In this document: positions 33,346-44,114 of the stretch, in pieces
Position numbering within the stretch: position 1 is the first letter of the stretch
How the letters are laid out: every line of letters starts with the position of its first letter
Assembly (NCBI RefSeq): GCF_029784135.1
Contig: NC_073745.1
Location: 275,010,166-275,074,165, forward strand
Reading direction: 5' to 3'
Origin: Toxorhynchites rutilus septentrionalis
Lineage: Eukaryota > Arthropoda > Insecta > Diptera > Culicidae
DNA: 64,000 nucleotides
The notes under the pieces: model-generated
Databases searched by the model: none
What the model was told of the DNA's origin: nothing
What the model saw: only the letters and a program-made list of their open reading frames with translations
Position numbers and translations under genes: made by a program

Positions 33346-33676
33346 CTTCACCACAACAGCGACAACATGCACCAATCGCTGTTCAATTTGAACTGAGTGG
33401 ATTTCCGAGCGGCGCTCGCTTATATACCGATTGGTGATTTCAATAGCCTGTTTTGAAAGCAATTTTAAGACTATTGAAACAAGTTTTAGGATCAGAAAGT
33501 AACAAGTATAGAACGCGTAGACATTTTATCTTTCGAATGAAGTGTTTATCATACCATTTCGTTCAGTTGTTTAAGAGCTATTAACGCTCAAAATCTCGGT
33601 CTCAGGCGTAAAGCTTTCGTTTTCGAAACTTTGATTTTACACCCCGGTATAGAAATGAAAGACGTAGTCCTACGTC

Positions 33677-34190
33677 AAAATATCCATGCTAGCTTTTATA
33701 TACACCACCTGGAAGGGATGAAAACTTCCAAGAGATGATGAGGTGAACCAACACTAGCCGAGAATGCCGGGTACTACATACATGTTTATCGATGCAATAA
33801 AAGTAATTTATTCCGTGCGGATCTTGGTTGTATCTATTTTGCTGTTATTGCGTGAAATGAAAGCTGTGGGATTTTTTGCTCTCTCATTCACGTACATCTT
33901 CTACAATGGCATGGTTTAACGGGCTTGTCTTACCTTGTTTGTTATTGATGGCGAAGGACTCCAACGTGCGTGGGTGGGCTTTCCAACCAGATTGAATAAC
34001 CGCCATCAGAGCGAACGACATTTGGCAGTGTAAACACCACCAAAGCGGTGGTGTTTGCCGGAGCAAAGCTGATAACAGTTATTGTGTAATTCGATCCGTC
34101 GTCTGGATTTCATTTATTCAGATAATTAGTTAACTTATTGACAGAACCAGCAAACAATAAATATTTTTTAAATTATTAAAACGAACACTA
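33677..34190. other. Intergenic
   Basis: Nothing recognised. It would contain the 3' UTR or downstream region of the minus-strand secreted-protein gene. Confidence 0.4.
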
Positions 34191-34211
34191 AAATTGGCAC
34201 AACTTTCAACT

Positions 34212-36305
34212 TCAATTCACGCCGTTCTGACCGTCGTTGAAAAAGCGGAAGAACCCTCCTCGATGGTTATTGAGATAGTATATTATCTCAGACTCATCCT
34301 TGGGACACTTGGGATAGTATACATCACAGCTGTTGGCACCGATACCGTATCCGAGCAAAGCCGCTCTGGAAAATTTTAGCCATGGCGCACCATCAGGCAC
34401 GGCATTGAGAACTCTGTGTATGAAGGACATGTTTGAATGGCGAAAAATCAATAAAGAGAACGTCTGTTACTCACGTGCTCAACAATCCTCTGTTGACGTA
34501 GGTTTCGAAGCCTTGTCCACTTGACCGTCTCGACATCATACAGATGAGTTTGGGCACACACTGCTGATCGTCATTTTCGGCAATGTTGTCCAATGCTTTC
34601 CGGAGTTGGGAACTCAGACTCACTAAAGGGGATCCCTCTCCGACATTCGGCAGGAGTCCTCCATTGCCGCCATTAACCGGTGCTGGGGGCGGAAAATTGC
34701 CGAATGTTCCGGGAGCAAAGTTGAAAATACTCTGCAAGAAACCAAATATGCTTTGGGCGTTCAACGGATTTCCCGATTGGGCTCCAGGTGCCGCATTTAT
34801 TGGAACGTTCTGCTGTTGATAGTAGGAGGGTAATCCACCGCCAGCTGGTTGTTGATATCGATTGGGCTGCTGTGGTTGGTAATTGTTCAAATACTGCTGG
34901 TAATAATACCCGTTTGGATCCAATTGAGGATACGGATTTCCCTGATATTGGTAGTACGGGTTGTTTGAAGATTGTTGGGGGTTGGGTTGATATTGGAAAC
35001 CAGAGACTTGCGATTGTTGTGAAGGATAACCGATATAGTTGTCGTGTAGAGCGGTTTGTTGATAGTTTAAACCATCTTGCTTTCTATTATCGACATCAGG
35101 ATGGTTATAGATTCTGCCTTTCTTCTTTCTCGGTCTTCTAGTACTCACAGTAACAGGAGGAGGAGGAGTGATTGCGCGGTCATTCCAATCACCGATTTGT
35201 ATCGTCGCTTTCACGGTGTAAAACTGATCATGGTCAGAATGTGGTTGAGAAATAACATCTTCTCTAAATTTCAGTGGATACGATTCCTTCCGATCGTAGA
35301 GGTTTTTATTATTTGAAACAACTTGAGGTCTACTATCTGTCTCGTAGAAGTTGATTGTCTCATAAGAGCGATGTGGCTCGATGTTACTCAGATCACCGTC
35401 GTTCTTAGGAAATGCTATCCTTGTTCCAGATGAACTATTATCATAGTATTTACTTGGACCAACAGGACCATGTGCTATCCTTGTTCTTTCAACCTTTCGA
35501 TCAGAATCCTCGAACCTGAAAAATCTACTAGAATTCCTCTCAGATGATGATTCATCCTCATCGATAGGAGAGTCATTTTCACTGCTTTTCAAAATCCGAG
35601 CCTCAGCGTGGTCTAAGCTGGCGACCTGGGTTAAACTATTGATGGTATCTGGTGAGTGATCATCGAATTTCATTCTATCCGATTCCTCGAACGGTAACAT
35701 TCTGGGAGAAATATCTGTCCAATTGGAAATATTTTTGGCCAGCGACGATTCGTCTTCAACTCGCCATTTTTCACTCGCAATTTTCGAAGGCACTTCATCA
35801 CTTCGTTTCACTTGATCACTAGCAGGCACACGCATTACATCCATTTCAGAGAACTGATAGAATTTGGTTGCTCTACTAGATGGCTTTACGATCACGGTCG
35901 GAGGCTTGGTCGTAACCGCTTGTGGTAAAGTATTTTCCTGCTTATCCAATGAAGCTTGCTGGTACATTGGCCGCCAATTAGACTCTGCCATTTGTCTAAC
36001 ATCAATATTTCCCAATGGGTCAGTGCTCGCTTGAGAATCATCGTTCCTAACTTGGAACGTTGCATCTCTGAAAATAAGTTGATCCTCACCGTTCGACGAA
36101 AATGTTAAGCTAGAATCACACAAAAGCGAGCATTGATAAAAACTGGTTTCTCGGACTCGTAATTGAAGTTTCAATTCACTGACCTTTGCGCGTTTTGACT
36201 TCCACTAATGGTCACTTTCTTCACATTATTGGTGGTGATGGAAAGTACGGTTTCGGCTAGTAATCCGAGCATTATAACTACAATGTACATCTTACAATTA
36301 GTCAT
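34212..36305 (-). CDS. Secreted Gln/Tyr/Pro-rich protein with C-terminal Cys domain
   Basis: The proposed coding sequence is join(34212..34413, 34475..36067, 36184..36305), 1917 nt, 638 residues. Exon 1 supplies a signal peptide (MTNCKMYIVVIMLGLLAETV, then LS). Introns are 116 bp (GTCAGT..TTTCAG) and 61 bp (GTGAGT..ACACAG), both in frame. Residues 40-330 are polar and charged; about 330-350 include a RPRKKKGR basic stretch; about 350-480 are rich in Gln, Tyr, Asn and Pro with repeated YYQQ-like blocks. The C-terminal 110 residues contain CVPKLICMM, GLLST, LLGYGIGANSCDVYYPKCP and YYLNNHRGGFFRFFN, reminiscent of insect DM4/12-like secreted proteins. The low-complexity part could form a matrix or cuticle material. 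Role unknown; exon structure is inferred from sequence only. Confidence 0.75.
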
Positions 36306-37239
36306 TCTAGTTACTTCAGCTTAACATAACTCTCGAAAATAAATCCAAATCGAACTTTTGGTCTACCGCGGACAAGTAGCGCGGTTCCTGGTTGCTACTC
36401 GACTGCAGTTTCCTGGTGGAAGACAAGAAAGCCAAAACACGAAATCGGTGTTATTCAAGATGATGATTCATGCACCCACCCTCCAAGCTGTTGTTGGTAT
36501 TTTTCGACTTCGGAACCACCAGCCTTAACTCACGAGTCTCAGTTTCAGCGGCAGGTATCCGTTCTCTGAACGCGAATGGCGCGCGCGCGCGTTTGCGGAA
36601 CGAGTGTGAGTGCCCGGTACGATCGTAGGAAGGTTTATGAGGGGTTTATGCAATATCGCGTTGTGGCTGACTTAACTAGCTGCTGCATTATGGCTGAGGT
36701 CGACCGTGTGTCGAATGGACAACGTGTGGGCTTATTTGGGAGAAAGTAAAATAAGTAAATATATTTTGTGCCAATATACCGGAGTATGAAACATCTGACG
36801 TCACACCTGTTACAGCGTTAGTGCAGCTAGTGCCAGTGAGCAAAATAAGTTGGTTCCAAACAACTTTTGCGTGTATGGGTGAGTCTGCCGTGTTGATGAA
36901 ATACATTATGTGGACGGATGAAAAGAGGCCAATTGACTATGATCAGTTTTGTTTTGATCGAGGCTTCGTCACACATAAACATTAATAATTGACTGATAAC
37001 GTGGTTTAATTGGGTTACGATCCCATATGGAGGAATCTAACGATTCATATAATCGATGAAATTGTTGATGATCTTGTCTAATCAAATAATCGAATTAAAT
37101 TGTGTTTTCTGTCAATTAAAAAGCGGGTTATTATGGGGTTATTATTATTAATAATTGTTGTTGCAAAGTTTACACAACTCTCATTGATAAGGTGTAAACT
37201 AATGAATCCATAACTTTACAATAAAGGGTATTAGTATAT
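36306..37239. other. Upstream region of the secreted-protein gene
   Basis: It contains a short (CG)n tract near 36577-36590 and GC-rich sequence just upstream of the gene, then AT-rich spacer. I could not settle a TATA box or start site. No other gene is seen. Confidence 0.4.
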
Positions 37240-38460
37240 TGTATCCAAGGCGGTATAATAAGGTGGAACGTTAGGTCAGAACTGCTGTTCAGCCATTACT
37301 TGAGTTCGAATTGACAGCGGCCAAACGAACGGCTAGAGTTTTCCGAGAAAGAGGATAACAAATGGCATGCAATGAGGAGTGCATGCCGCTATGTGTTTGC
37401 TGCGCATAAATGTTGGTTTTGTTTACGCTGTTGGCATCATTGTAGTGTTTCGGTGACTGCTGCAAGTTATTGTCTGCATTGCTGTTCTACGGGACGTGAG
37501 GGTTGTTGCCGTTGCTGCTGGGATTGGAAACTCAGCGATTGTGGGAGCTTTGCTAGTGGGTATATAAAAGAGGTGGCTCTTAATAACCGGTGGGCTTGTG
37601 CCGTATTGCTTTAGCTGAAGACTCGCCTGATCGTTCGGGTTGTGAGACACAACAGCTAGTTCGATTGAAACCAGCCCAGCGTAGGTATATGTTGGTGGGG
37701 ACCGCTATGTAGCATAAAGATTTGATCTACTTTGTTTATAAACAAAAAAAGCCGCTGTCATTTTTCATCCCCTCTCGCATCATCCATGCCTTAGCGTAAG
37801 AACACACTGGACGGCTTCCCCGCGCGGATTTTGCAATGACAGACCGCCGCGGGGCCTCGATAATGGAATGTGAATGAGATAAAACACACAAGGCGGAGCG
37901 GGTACGGCCGGTTCTAAAGTCACTGTTGTAAGGTTCCTCATTCTCTGCGGTGGCTCGATGGAGATGATGCGCCGCAACGGTTTTGTGATAGTATTAGTGT
38001 TTATGCGGTGCACATGAAGCAAGGTAATAGTTAATGTACTATCGGTGAGCCAATACGTGAAAATCACTCTGCGGTCATGTAGCTGCGGATTCTCGAATAC
38101 TACCCAAATTATCGAGAAATGCAATATTTCAGACGTGTGCGATCAACTTCTTTCTCCCTCTCGCTCAGGTAAACATCCCTCTTCCGTTTTCCACCATTCT
38201 GTCTTTATATACCTCCCCTCTAATCCGCTTACTGTCCAAACAGTTGTACCTTGTACCATAGACTCGTCTTGCATCCGTCTATAAAAATATGATAATGGCC
38301 GCTAGTGAAGCCGTCGAAAGCCGCTGAATGTGTTTTTCATCGAGCTCCTGCTGCGACTTGTCATTGCGAGAATCGCGCGGGAGAGCCGTCTAGTGTGTTT
38401 CCACGCTTATCCTCATACTGTCGAAAACGAACCACCTGTCAATTCCAGCTCCTTGATTGT
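37240..38460 (+). repeat. Dispersed promoter-like repeat, copy 2, with internal extra segment
   Basis: 37240-37795 parallels 800-1450. It has a clear TATA box GTGGGTATATAAAAGAGG (37557-37574). The similarity breaks near 37798 and returns at about 38405-38445 (TCATACTGTCGAAAACGAA and ACCTGTCAAT, compared with 1458-1485), so about 600 bp is present here and absent from copy 1. The extra segment has no recognised coding sequence. Confidence 0.5.
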
Positions 38461-38590
38461 ATCTTGTGTAGTACACTGCGTTTCATAACTATAGAACCAC
38501 TCCATTTTTATGAATTTCCAGAGATATGTAAGAATCCGGTTCAATTGAAGTATATAGTGTAGAATACAATCAATATATATTCATTTATAA

Positions 38591-39472
38591 TACGATTGGG
38601 CGATCTTTCGAAAAAGATCGATCTTGACGGATCGATTTTCAAAACGACGTAGGGATCGATTCCCTGATTAAATCGGTAGCAAATAATCGATCTTTGCTGG
38701 ATCGATCTTTGAAAATAAGAAAAATCGATCAATTTATTTACTTGTTCTATTAAAGTGTCGTTTTTTCTTTACCCATAGAATCAACAATTCACATTTCTAT
38801 TCAAATATCAATGACATTTCATTTTTATTCTGAGCATGAAGGTCACACAAAACTTTAAAGGTTAGAAAAATTGTATTTTGCATGCCATTCACCTTGTACG
38901 GTCATGAAATTATTAAATTAAATAAATTAATTAAAAATTATTAGAAATTCAACAACTGATGTTCATCCTGAACTTCGCCTACAATAATCCAAAAAAATCC
39001 AACCGAGCTATACGTCTAGTGTGTGGTAGTTTTGGATTTGAAAATCTTAGTAGTAGTAGATTCAGCTGACCCTGATGTCACAATTCAAATCCGTTACAAT
39101 TTTCACCGTCAGCCTAGTGAATATGATGGTGTAAATATAATTTGTGTACTTGTTTTGTAATGTCCAAACTTACAAAACTGCTTCTCGCATATTTGGCGAC
39201 CACTTCCTTGACCTACAACCTTGAAAGGGATCCAATGTTTATGAAATTTGTTATCAGGATATTTTCGGTAAGATTAAAATAAATGTTCACTGAAAAAAAC
39301 AAATTTACAAATATATATCCTACGATATCCTATGATCAAAAAGATCGGAAAGATCGAAACGAAAAGATCGATTTTCTCGATTTTTTGGGGTATGAAGAAT
39401 CGATCCAAAAAATCGGAAATCGAAGACGAAAGATCGCTCTTCTAAAGATCGATCCAAGATCGCCCAATCCTA
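38591..39472. mobile_element. hAT non-autonomous element, 882 bp
   Basis: A perfect 8-bp duplication ATTTATAA flanks it (38583-38590 and 39473-39480). The inverted ends begin TACGATTGGGCGATCTT and TAGGATTGGGCGATCTT and fit the hAT YARNG-type start loosely. The subterminal 130 bp at each end are packed with GATCGATC-type motifs. No transposase coding is present. Confidence 0.8.
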
Positions 39473-39959
39473 ATTTATAAGACTGGCTATTTGAATTGTT
39501 GTGTACAGGCGCGAAACATTCAAAAAACTAAAATTCTAGTGTTTCATAACTATAGAACCAGATGGAAAAATTCTCACTCCCTTATAAAATTAACGCCAAT
39601 TTCACATAAATTGAAATAAGTTTTTAATTCGTAGGTCATCTTTAGTTCTCAATCAGTTCAAATAACCCATTCGGGGTGGTTTCGACCAAGCTGTGACATG
39701 TTGTAGTGTGTATCTCGTTCTACGCAGAGGATTCTGCTCATTTAAGCTCTTCAAATCACTCATATTACTTGTAAACTGCATCAACTATTCGTCCAGAATC
39801 TGAAGCCCCTATTCATTAAACCATGTCATGACGTTCCGGATTTTATGAATGCCAAATTACCCAATTATCATGGTTTTTAGATGCAAAAACAAAAGTAAAT
39901 GGTTTTTTTTCCCTGTTGGGTGTGAACCACTGCGTCCATTATTTTGAACTATTGTGGTA

Positions 39960-41960
39960 TACCCCTTTTTTATACTTCACTTCAAGCTTATCTACTACTT
40001 ATTGATGAAGGAGTAGACTGAAAGCTATAGCGTGATAGGTGCCAATCAGGAATACTCTGTTTGATAAAATTTATAATCCTGATCGGCGACGCAGACCAAA
40101 TTTCCTTGTGCTCCAGAATAGCTTTATCAAGGTATAGAGGTCTGCGTCTAGTTAGAGCTCCGCAGTTACAGAGCAAATGTTCCGAGGATTCGCTTTCGGC
40201 ATTACAAAAGCGACATATATCATCTTGTGCTAAACCTATGTTCTTAAGATGGTATTTACTCGGTGTCCTGTTACAAGACCAGTGAATGTGCTTAAGTCTT
40301 TCTTATTAAGGCTTAGCAGCTGTTGAGTAATTTTAATGCTCGGCGTAATAAATTTTTTCGCCTGTTTAAGGTTTGCAGCTATCCAATTGGCTGTCACTTC
40401 CCGGTCTTCCCATTTTTTCAGCTCGCTTTTCAACACACAGTCGGAGAGTCTACAGAATGGTTCTGGACCAGTGAATGGTGAGTTTGAGCCGTTCCTGGCA
40501 AGTTCATCTGCTCGCTCGTTGCCCTCTATACCGCAATGGCCAGGAATCCAGTACAATTGTACCGAACTTATCTGACTTAATTGCCGTAAAAGGGAAATGC
40601 ATTCCCAGACATTTTTTGAAGAGCACTTGAAGGCATTTAGAGCTTTAAGTGCCGCTTGACCGCTTGACTTTCTTTTGAAGCAGACATTTAGACATTCTAT
40701 TATTGCAGCTATTTCTGCCTGAAAAACTGTTGGCCAGTTTCCCATAGCCACAGAGATTTTTGTTCCGGGACCATACACTCCAGCACCTGTTCTGATTCCC
40801 ATTTTCGACCCATCAGTGTAGAACATGATTGAACCATTACGAACGTTGGGGCCACCTTCATTCCATACTGAGCGAGAATGTTCGATCACTCTGTATTGTA
40901 TTCTAGGTTCCATCCAATTATTGTTCATCTCTGAGGCTGGTCCAATGGGTAAAAGATTCAAGATGCTCAAGTGACCAGTTTTGTCCCCGTCTAGTATTTT
41001 TTTCCATCTTTCAAGCTTTAGAGCGCTTTTTTTTTAGCCTCTAGCTGAACATATTGGTTCAAAGGTACCAGGTGAAGGATAGCCTCCAATGCCTTTGAGG
41101 GTGTACTTCGCATTGCTCCAGTAATTGCAACGCATGCTAGTCGTTGGAGTTTGTTTAACTTTTTTGTAGCTACAGTCTCCTTAGTCTTTGGCCACCATAC
41201 AAGTGAGGCATAGGTTATCCTAGGCCGCTCAATTGCAGTGTAAACCCACATAACCATTTTTGGTTTAAGGCCCCATGTTCTTCCTATCATTTTAGAGCTT
41301 CCCCATACAGTTGGCCTTGCTTATTATTGAATCTAAGTGTGCGTTCCAGTTTAATTTAGCATCTAAGATTACACCTAGATATCCTTCTTCGAATCCTTTA
41401 ACCTCTAAACTTATCAGAAGGTCGTCAACTACAAGCGACCAGAGGAGGGGTGATAAAACCCCTTCTTGTGGGCAACCTTTCGTTGCAATCACATATGTTG
41501 ACGAACCACCCAACTCCGAGGTGATTCGTCTATGTGCGAGCATGCCCTGGATCCATTTGACGAAGCGTCTTTTTCTCATCGCTTGTGCCATTGATAGATA
41601 AGAAGCATTATCGAAGCCACCTTCGATGCCAAGAAACGCGCATAGAGCGGTTTCTTTTGACAAGAGAGATTTTTCAATTTTTGTTATAAGCGTGTGAAGC
41701 GCTGTTACTGTGGATTTTCCTGATTGGTAGGCAAACTGGTATTTAGATAATGGGCATAGTTTTCAGCACTATTGATGATAAACTAATTGGTCTGAAAGCC
41801 TTTGGGAGTGATTTGTCACGATTCCCCGCTTTTGGAATGAAAACTACTTTAACAAGTCTCCATATCGAAGGAATGTGCTCTAGTATCAGGCTTGCCTTAA
41901 AAATCTCGATTAGAGGTGGAATTAGTTTTGATTCTCCATTTTGAATCAGGGCTGGAAAAC
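39960..41960 (-). pseudogene. I-clade-like LINE remnant (RT, RNase H, zinc knuckle)
   Basis: On the minus strand, RT residues IPSIWRLVKV and SLPKAFRPISL (about 41890-41790) are followed after shifts by GGFDNASYLSMAQAM, CPQEGVLSPLLWSLVVDDLL and then directly YLGVILDAKLNWNAHL, so the F/YADD catalytic segment is deleted near 41400. A frame then gives the thumb region. RNase H follows (40970-40240) with MFYTDGSKMG, QAEIAAI, WIPGHCGIEGNERADELA, and a C-terminal C-rich knuckle with HLLCNCGAL near 40180. RNase H points to the I or related clades. The 5' part is lost; mariner 2 lies just beyond it. Confidence 0.8.
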
Positions 41961-42031
41961 TTCTAGCTGCACCTGGTTATCCTGGTAATGGTAAAAGTAA
42001 ATGGTTCTGAAGTACCCCACTGCACTATATA

Positions 42032-43032
42032 TTAGGCTGTCAAAAAAGTCCTGCGGTATTTCCGCGAGGTGTCGTTGTAAGCGCGTAGTTCTAGTTGTAT
42101 TCATTGTATCGAGTCATACTATAGCTTGTTGGAAAGGTATTTTTGCGCGCTATAATATAGTCCATGACAGTGTTTCGTTTGGTTAATTCGTTCGTGAGTT
42201 ATAGTGTCGCAAATATGGAGCAAAATAAAGAGAAAATCCGACATATTTTACAGTACTACTAAGACAAAGGCAAAAATGCATCTCAAGTTGCCAATAAAAT
42301 TTGTGCAGTTTATGGACCCGATACAGTTTCCATTTCCACCGCACAACGATGGTTTCAACGTTTTCGTTCTGGTGTAGAGGACGTCAAAGATGCGCCACGC
42401 TCCGGAAGGCCTGTCGTCGAAAATTGCGACCAAATCGCTGAATTAGCCGAGAAAGACCGGCATAGTAGCAGCCGTAGCATCGGCCAAGAGCTGGGGATAA
42501 GTCATCAAACCGTTATTAACCATTTGAAGAAGCTTGGATTCACAAAGAAGCTGGATGTATGGGTGCCACACACGTTGACACAAAAAAAACATCTTTGACC
42601 GTATCGACGCATGTGAATCGCTGCTGAATCGCAACAAAATCGACCCGTTTCTGAAGCGGATGGTGACTGGCGATGAAAAGTGGATCACTTACGACAACGT
42701 GAAGCGCAAACGGTCGTGGTCGAAGCCCGCTGAAGCGGCTCAGACGGTGGCCAAGCCCTCATTAACGGCCAGGAAGGTTCTGCTGTGTGTTTGGTGGGAT
42801 TGTCAAGGAATAATCTATTATGAGCTGCTTCCCTATGGCCAAACGCTCAATTCGGACCTGTACTGCCAACAACTGGACCGCTTGAAGGTAGCACTCATGA
42901 AGAAGAGGCCATCTTTGATAAACAGAGGCCGCATTGTCTTCCATCAGGACAACGCCAGGCCACACACTTCTTTGGTGACGCGCCAGAAGCTCCGGGAGGT
43001 CGGATGAGAGCAGGACTTTTTTGACAGCCTAA
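42032..43032 (+). mobile_element. Mariner (DD34D), same family as 21466-22749, 3' deleted
   Basis: Termini TTAGGCTGTCAAAAAAGTCC at 42032 and inverted to 43032, TA on both sides (42030-42031 and 43033-43034). At 1001 bp it lacks about 280 bp just before the right terminus. Confidence 0.92.
42215..43007 (+). pseudogene. Mariner transposase, disrupted and C-terminally deleted
   Basis: From ATG 42215 a TAA interrupts QYY.DKGKNAS near 42258. One extra base in the A run near 42583 (eight A) shifts the frame. The N-terminal HTH, GDEKWITYDN and HQDNARPH are readable, but the frame ends after QKLREVG and the third catalytic Asp is gone with the deletion. Confidence 0.9.
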
Positions 43033-43034
43033 TA

Positions 43035-44114
43035 TTACGTGTACGGGTAAGTTTCTTCAGTTCTTCAGTCTTAAGGTTTTAGTAGTATTCCAGTGAGTCA
43101 AATTTCCGGGCATTCGTTGGAAAGTCATTGCGCGTCTTTTTTAGTATATGTCAAAAAGTTGAAGCGTAAACAACATAGTTTTTTGCCACTTCGAATATGT
43201 CGAATTTATGGTGTTTATGGTGACCATGCTCCAACTGAGCGAACGTGTCAGACGTGGTTTGCACGGTTTAAAAGGGGTAATTTTGACTTGGAAGATGAAA
43301 ACGTTCCGGACCGCCAAAAAAGTTTGAAGATGAAGAATTTCTAGGCTTTACTCGATCAAGATCCGCTACAAACGCAACAAGAACTTGTAGATACACTTGG
43401 AGTAGCTCAGCAAACCATATCCGATCGTTTAAATGCAATGAAAATGATCCGAAAGATAGGACGTTGGGTGCCGTATGAATTGAAGTCACGAGACGTCGAA
43501 CGCCGTTTTTTCACGTGAAAACAACTGCCTCAATGGCATAAAAGAAAGGGCTTTTTTGCATCGAACCGTTACTGGCGATAAAAAGTAGGTTCATTACGAC
43601 AATCCCAAACGTCGGCAACGCGGCGCGGAATATTCATGGCCAGAAGGTTATGCTGTCTATTTGGTGGGACCAATTGATGCGTTTGAGCCGTGCACTGAAG
43701 GAAAATCGGCCACAATACGAGCAGACACGATAAAGTTATTTTGCAGCACGACAATGCTCGACTACATGTCGCGAAACTGGTCAAAACATACTTGGAAACG
43801 CTGAAATGGGAGGTCCTATCTCACCTGCCGTATTCTCAAGACATTGCTCCATCCGATTACTACCTTTTTTGATCGATGCAGCATGGTTGACCAGCACTTC
43901 TCCAATTTTGATGTAGTCGAAAATTGGATCGATTCATGGTTAGCCGACAAACCGGCCGATTATTCCCACAAAGGGATCCGTGAGTTGTCAGAAAGATGGC
44001 AAAAAATTGTGACTAGCGATGGGCAATACTTTGAATATTAAGTTTGTAACCATTTTTGCAGAATAAAGCATTAATCTTTGAAAAAAAAACAAAGAAACTT
44101 ACCGGTACTCCTAT
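43035..44114 (+). mobile_element. Mariner-type element, older family, abutting the previous one
   Basis: The ends carry TACGGGTAAGTTTCTT (43042) and, inverted, TACCGGTAAGTTTCTT (44107). The degenerate transposase (about 43160-44041) reads VYGDHAPTERTCQTWFARFK, RKIGRWVPYELK, a GDKK-like first motif, LQHDNARLHVAK, YSPDIAPSDYY and GIRELSERWQKIV, so it is DD34D mariner, irritans-like by appearance. Many frameshifts. Confidence 0.8.

Larger units (their letters stand above)
32581..33676 (+). mobile_element. Helentron/HINE-like element, copy B
   Basis: The left end GTGGGTTATATCTATGGTAT contains the inverted GGTTATA..TATAACC and leads to TGACGTAGGACTA (32612-32624). The right end is TAGTCCTACGTCA (33665-33677) within palindrome GACGTAGTCCTACGTC, followed by AAAA. 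The interior contains a duplicated block of about 105 bp (32838-32945 and 33033-33140, both starting TTTGGTCACAGTGTTACATG), a (GT)n tract and a possible histone remnant. It is 1.1 kb and non-autonomous. Confidence 0.6.

Noticed and set aside
33145..33396. Frames with runs of CVCVCV or THTHTH
   Set aside because: Products of the (GT)n microsatellite.
34333..35316. Plus-strand frames opposite the secreted-protein gene
   Set aside because: Antisense shadows; the minus strand has signal peptide, splice sites and domain structure.
38591..39472. GATCGATC-rich ends as a bacterial-type origin or methylation island
   Set aside because: They lie symmetrically in a hAT element with an exact 8-bp target duplication, which explains them.
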